From assembly GCF_036884655.1 (NCBI RefSeq), contig NC_088355.1:37252501-37316500 (forward strand): a DNA stretch of 64,000 nucleotides. The letters are read 5' to 3'. Source of the DNA: Musa acuminata AAA Group. Taxonomy: Eukaryota > Streptophyta > Magnoliopsida > Zingiberales > Musaceae. Position 1 is the first letter of the stretch. The number at the start of each line of letters is the position of its first letter. The notes under the pieces were generated by a model. It searched no databases and was not told the DNA's origin. It was given only the letters and a program-made list of their open reading frames with translations. Shown here one piece after another: positions 60,944 through 64,000 of this stretch. Both the position numbers and the translations under genes were made by a program.

Positions 60944-63900
60944 TGTCACGACCTTAGCTGGTTTTGCCTAAGGCGTGCGGCACCCTCGTGCGTTCGTCCG
61001 CAAAGGTCAGCCTCCCCGAAGCCTCCCATTGTCCCTTAGGACCAACAAAAGAGAGAACGGGTTAAAAGAACGCCTCAATCGGGATCCACAAGCAAACATG
61101 TCCGAAAAACACTTCATAGACAATACAAATTACAAACAGACTTTACAAGCTCTGAATAGTTGCACAACAAAGGGTAAAATGGTCCATTACAGACCGAAAA
61201 GCTCTCGAACGTGTCCACATGACACAACCTTTATTTACAAGCCTAAAGAGGCCACCAACCCAACTAAAATGGGACTTATAAGCCTTCGGCCGCCCCTCTA
61301 CCTGCTATACAAGGCATGAACATGCCAAAAGACAACGGACAGACATAAGCATTACATCCAACATCTTGTTTAGAAGTTTGTCCGTTACATTCTCCCCCAC
61401 TTATCCCTTCGACGTCCTCGTCGAAGCCTTTGTGAACACTGTAACTCTTCGCCTTTGCTGAGTCTTCAATCTTCCGCTCCAGCTGCAATGCGCCTCTTGG
61501 CTCCCAGCTGCTCTACGCTGTTGTTTTTGAGTAGTCGACCCTTTAATCCGCCATGCTGCTACAACTCACCAATGACTCTGACTCTATTGGGGGGGTTGGC
61601 TGAGTTGTGTTGATCCTTGTCGATTCTTGCGGATCCACCAAATGAAGGAAAAGACCATCTTTTCTGCGCCAGTCTCGAAAAATTTCCACATGCTGCTTGA
61701 ACTGGGTGGATGCTTGTTGGAGCTTTAACGAGCATCGCCTCGCAAACTTCTGAAGTTTTGGGTCCTTCCTCCACAAAATCTGCTCATTGACTCTTCTTTC
61801 AGTTAGTTGTCACATCCAAGTAGGTTCGCATCACTTCCGCTTTCGATTGGCATTTCGTTGGGAAATGAAGCGGACGATCTACTCTCAGTAGCACTGATCA
61901 CCGTTGGTGAGGATTTGACAACTATTGTCTTCCATTATCTTCGAAGGGTCTTTGAACTCGTGCAGAGCTCCTCTGCTGGATAGATAAGAGAACTGGGGTA
62001 CTCGGTTTCGCCCATTCTCTTAAGAGTTGAGAAGGCAAAGGTTACTTTGACTTCGCCCGCCTCCTCGAGGTTGTACTTCATGCATCGAGCTGGTTACTGG
62101 TCTTCGCCTGCTCTTTGCTCACACTTCTGAAGCACTTGAAGTGTTTGCACTCCTTGCGTTGAGTTAGCTACTGTGATTCACCTTCTCAAAGCCATTGAAC
62201 TTCTGGAATGCAGGAAGTTTTCACCCCAACTTGGAGTAATTCTCTGATAGATGAGGTCGCCTCTGGGATTGTACCGTCTTCTCCATCAACCCTGCCGCCT
62301 ACTCCACTGAGTAGCAAAGGTACAGCACCGTATACTGCCTGCTTCGTTCCTTGGTCGTGCACTCTTGCGTGACCCGAAGTCCTTCACTTACGGCTATCTT
62401 GATGAGAAACTTGTTGACACCGGTCTTACGAAGTTTCTTGGCCTCTGCCCTTCAGCCTTGTCTCGGTACTTGGAGATTGCCTCTGTATGCTCCACCTCCT
62501 CGGCCCCTTTCACGACCAAGCGCTCTCCCTCCATGAGAGCAAGGGATCAATGACTTGCACGGAAGTCCCGCCTCTGCGGTACCATGGCGCTGCCATGCCC
62601 ATGGCCCTACTATCCGTCGCCTCGCCTCTGTATCCCTTTTCTTCACAATCAGTAGAGATGTCTCCGTGGCACTCCTCTAAGTCCACCTCCATTCTAACTG
62701 ATGCTTGATTTTGGGTAGCTAAGTCCCTCTGGACTCGTCGTCGCTTCCTCGCCCCTTTCGACCCCCTGCTTCAACACCTCTGTGTTCTCCAAGCAGTCTG
62801 TTTGGTCGATGGAAAGACAGACTGCAACTCCCATGCATGGCCTCTGCCATCACGTTGTAGAGTTTGCACCGATTCTGTTCTCCTTAGCTTCCTTGGTAGC
62901 AACGTTCGCTTACTCGACCTTGTCCTCTGACTTGTCGGGCTCCCTTAAGCGAATATGAGCTCTAGAGCAGTCCAACTCTCCAGTTGCTTCGATCATACCT
63001 CTGTATGATCAAGTCCCTCCCATGGAACTCACTGGTACTTGCATTCGAACTTTTCCCTTGGTGGAACACAGCCCCCATATGCTGATGACCAAGGCTTTCA
63101 TCCGATGCAAAATTCGATGCACGCCCGGAAGACCCGCCTCTGCGGTACCATGGCCTTCACTCCTTGAATCCATAGCCCTTCTTGCCGTCGTGTTGTTCAT
63201 CGAAGTGGAGCTTCCAGTAACTCCCGATCATACCTCCATATGATCTCATCCCTCACGGGACTGATTGCGTGTATCGCATTGCCACGAACTGTTCCACCAC
63301 GATCCGCTGCACCATGTCGCCTCCTGGTGACATCTCCATTGCATTCTGATCCTTGTGGAATAAACTCGAATTGTGAACCCTTCATGTGTGGCCTCTGCCA
63401 ATACATCGTAGGGTCCCTTCCACCTTCGATTTTGTTCGCTCCTCTGGCAATCGACCTTCATCCACCCACTCCTGGGTCACACCTAGATGAAGCACCGCTC
63501 TAGGACAGTCCGTCGCCTAATAGCTCTCGAAGTCCACCGACTTCACTGTAATCTGTGCACCATTGTCTGGATCCTGGGCCTCTGCCCCTACCAGCACAAT
63601 CTCCGCTGCGCACTGCTTCCTTCATAGCAACTCAAATGGCAACACTGTGGCATATTCTTCAAGAGTACCCACCTCTGCGTCCTCTTGCCCCGTGCTAAGG
63701 CCCTTCTCAACCCAACTTCGCCTCCGCAAATTGAGTCGCCTTAGTTCCTCCATCAAATGCTTCTCCGAGTTAAGGTGCATGTGCCGCAAAGCTCCCTTCG
63801 TCTTTGGCACCATGCAAGATGAGTCCGCTCCGTCAGAAAGAAGGACCCATGGAACAACATGATCCTACCCATGCCTCTGCAAGAGTTCATGTCTTTGACC

Positions 63901-64000
63901 TCTGTCTAAGGAAAGCACTGTGCTTCTGCTCCATGTTCGAACTTCACTGCTGGCTCCCTTCATGCGGCTTGGGTACTTCGCCAAGTTACACCCAAGTTGC
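60944..64000 (-). mobile_element. LTR retrotransposon nested in the copia element, runs off the window
   Basis: An LTR of 446 bp (60944-61389) begins TGTCACGACC and ends CCGTTACA. Next to it, 61390-61400, is TTCTCCCCCAC, a polypurine tract on the minus strand, so this is the 3' LTR of a minus-oriented element. The insertion point is shown by comparison with 44455 (CCAAAT kept on the left). The 2.6 kb of internal sequence is GC-richer and has no gag, protease, integrase or transcriptase that I recognise. It contains degenerate repeated phrases, such as CCTCTGCGGTACCATGGC at about 62570 and 63138. A Ty3/gypsy origin is likely from the long non-coding 3' part but is not proven. Confidence 0.7.

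Noticed and set aside
60975..61319. Plus-strand frame of 114 codons
   Set aside because: It lies wholly inside the LTR at 60944-61389 and shows no family features.
61276..63862. Many 60-100 codon frames on both strands near the right end
   Set aside because: They overlap each other in GC-richer retroelement spacer and have no conserved domain, start context or splice pattern.

Overview
This is plant nuclear DNA. It has intron-containing genes with GT/AG junctions, GC-rich exons in a strongly AT-rich background, and many LTR retrotransposons primed by an initiator-Met-tRNA-type site. The GC-rich SABATH exons suggest a monocot. The species cannot be read from the sequence; a banana/ginger-type monocot is only a guess.

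Layout. (1) 1-8.6 kb: the 5' end of an unidentified gene leaves the left edge on the minus strand. A large single-copy FYVE-finger gene on the plus strand (2.2-8.6 kb) encodes a long helical-repeat protein. (2) 9-53.5 kb: an array of SABATH-family (SAM-dependent carboxyl methyltransferase) genes and relics with four coding exons each. I call them psi-A (9.3-10.1, minus), B (13.5-19.3, plus), C (19.6-30.0, minus), D (34.6-36.0, minus), E (37.2-41.5, minus), F (43.2-43.9, minus), G (48.0-49.1, minus), psi-A' (51.5-51.7, minus) and H (51.9-53.3, minus). They form two types. Type 1 (B, C, E, G) has a long intron 3 holding an old copia-like element. Type 2 (psi-A, D, F, H, psi-A') has short introns. 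By my exon-by-exon arithmetic B (371 aa), E (394 aa) and H (383 aa) are open from end to end. C has a replaced C-terminus, D has a 5-bp frameshift, F and G are truncated, and psi-A and psi-A' are relics. (3) 53.5-64 kb: retrotransposons, including a copia element nested by an LTR element that runs off the window.

How the array formed. B and C are arms of a large inverted repeat centred near 19.65 kb. The D-E block and the psi-A'-H block (with type-1 gene G on its left) are direct-orientation relatives. Two collapsed copies of the FYVE gene (first coding exon joined to its 3' region) at 42.5 and 50.7 kb show that the FYVE gene travelled with the SABATH genes. A retrotransposon fragment at 43.9-45.95 kb replaces the 5' half of F and the last exon of G.

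Function. The intact SABATH genes should make cytosolic methyltransferases that methylate a small carboxylic acid (salicylate, benzoate, anthranilate or jasmonate-like substrates in the family). Several substrate-pocket positions differ from characterised salicylate enzymes, so the substrate is unknown. I see no CRISPR array, rRNA, tRNA or bacterial-type system. The unusual content is the evolution of this gene cluster rather than a new molecular machine.
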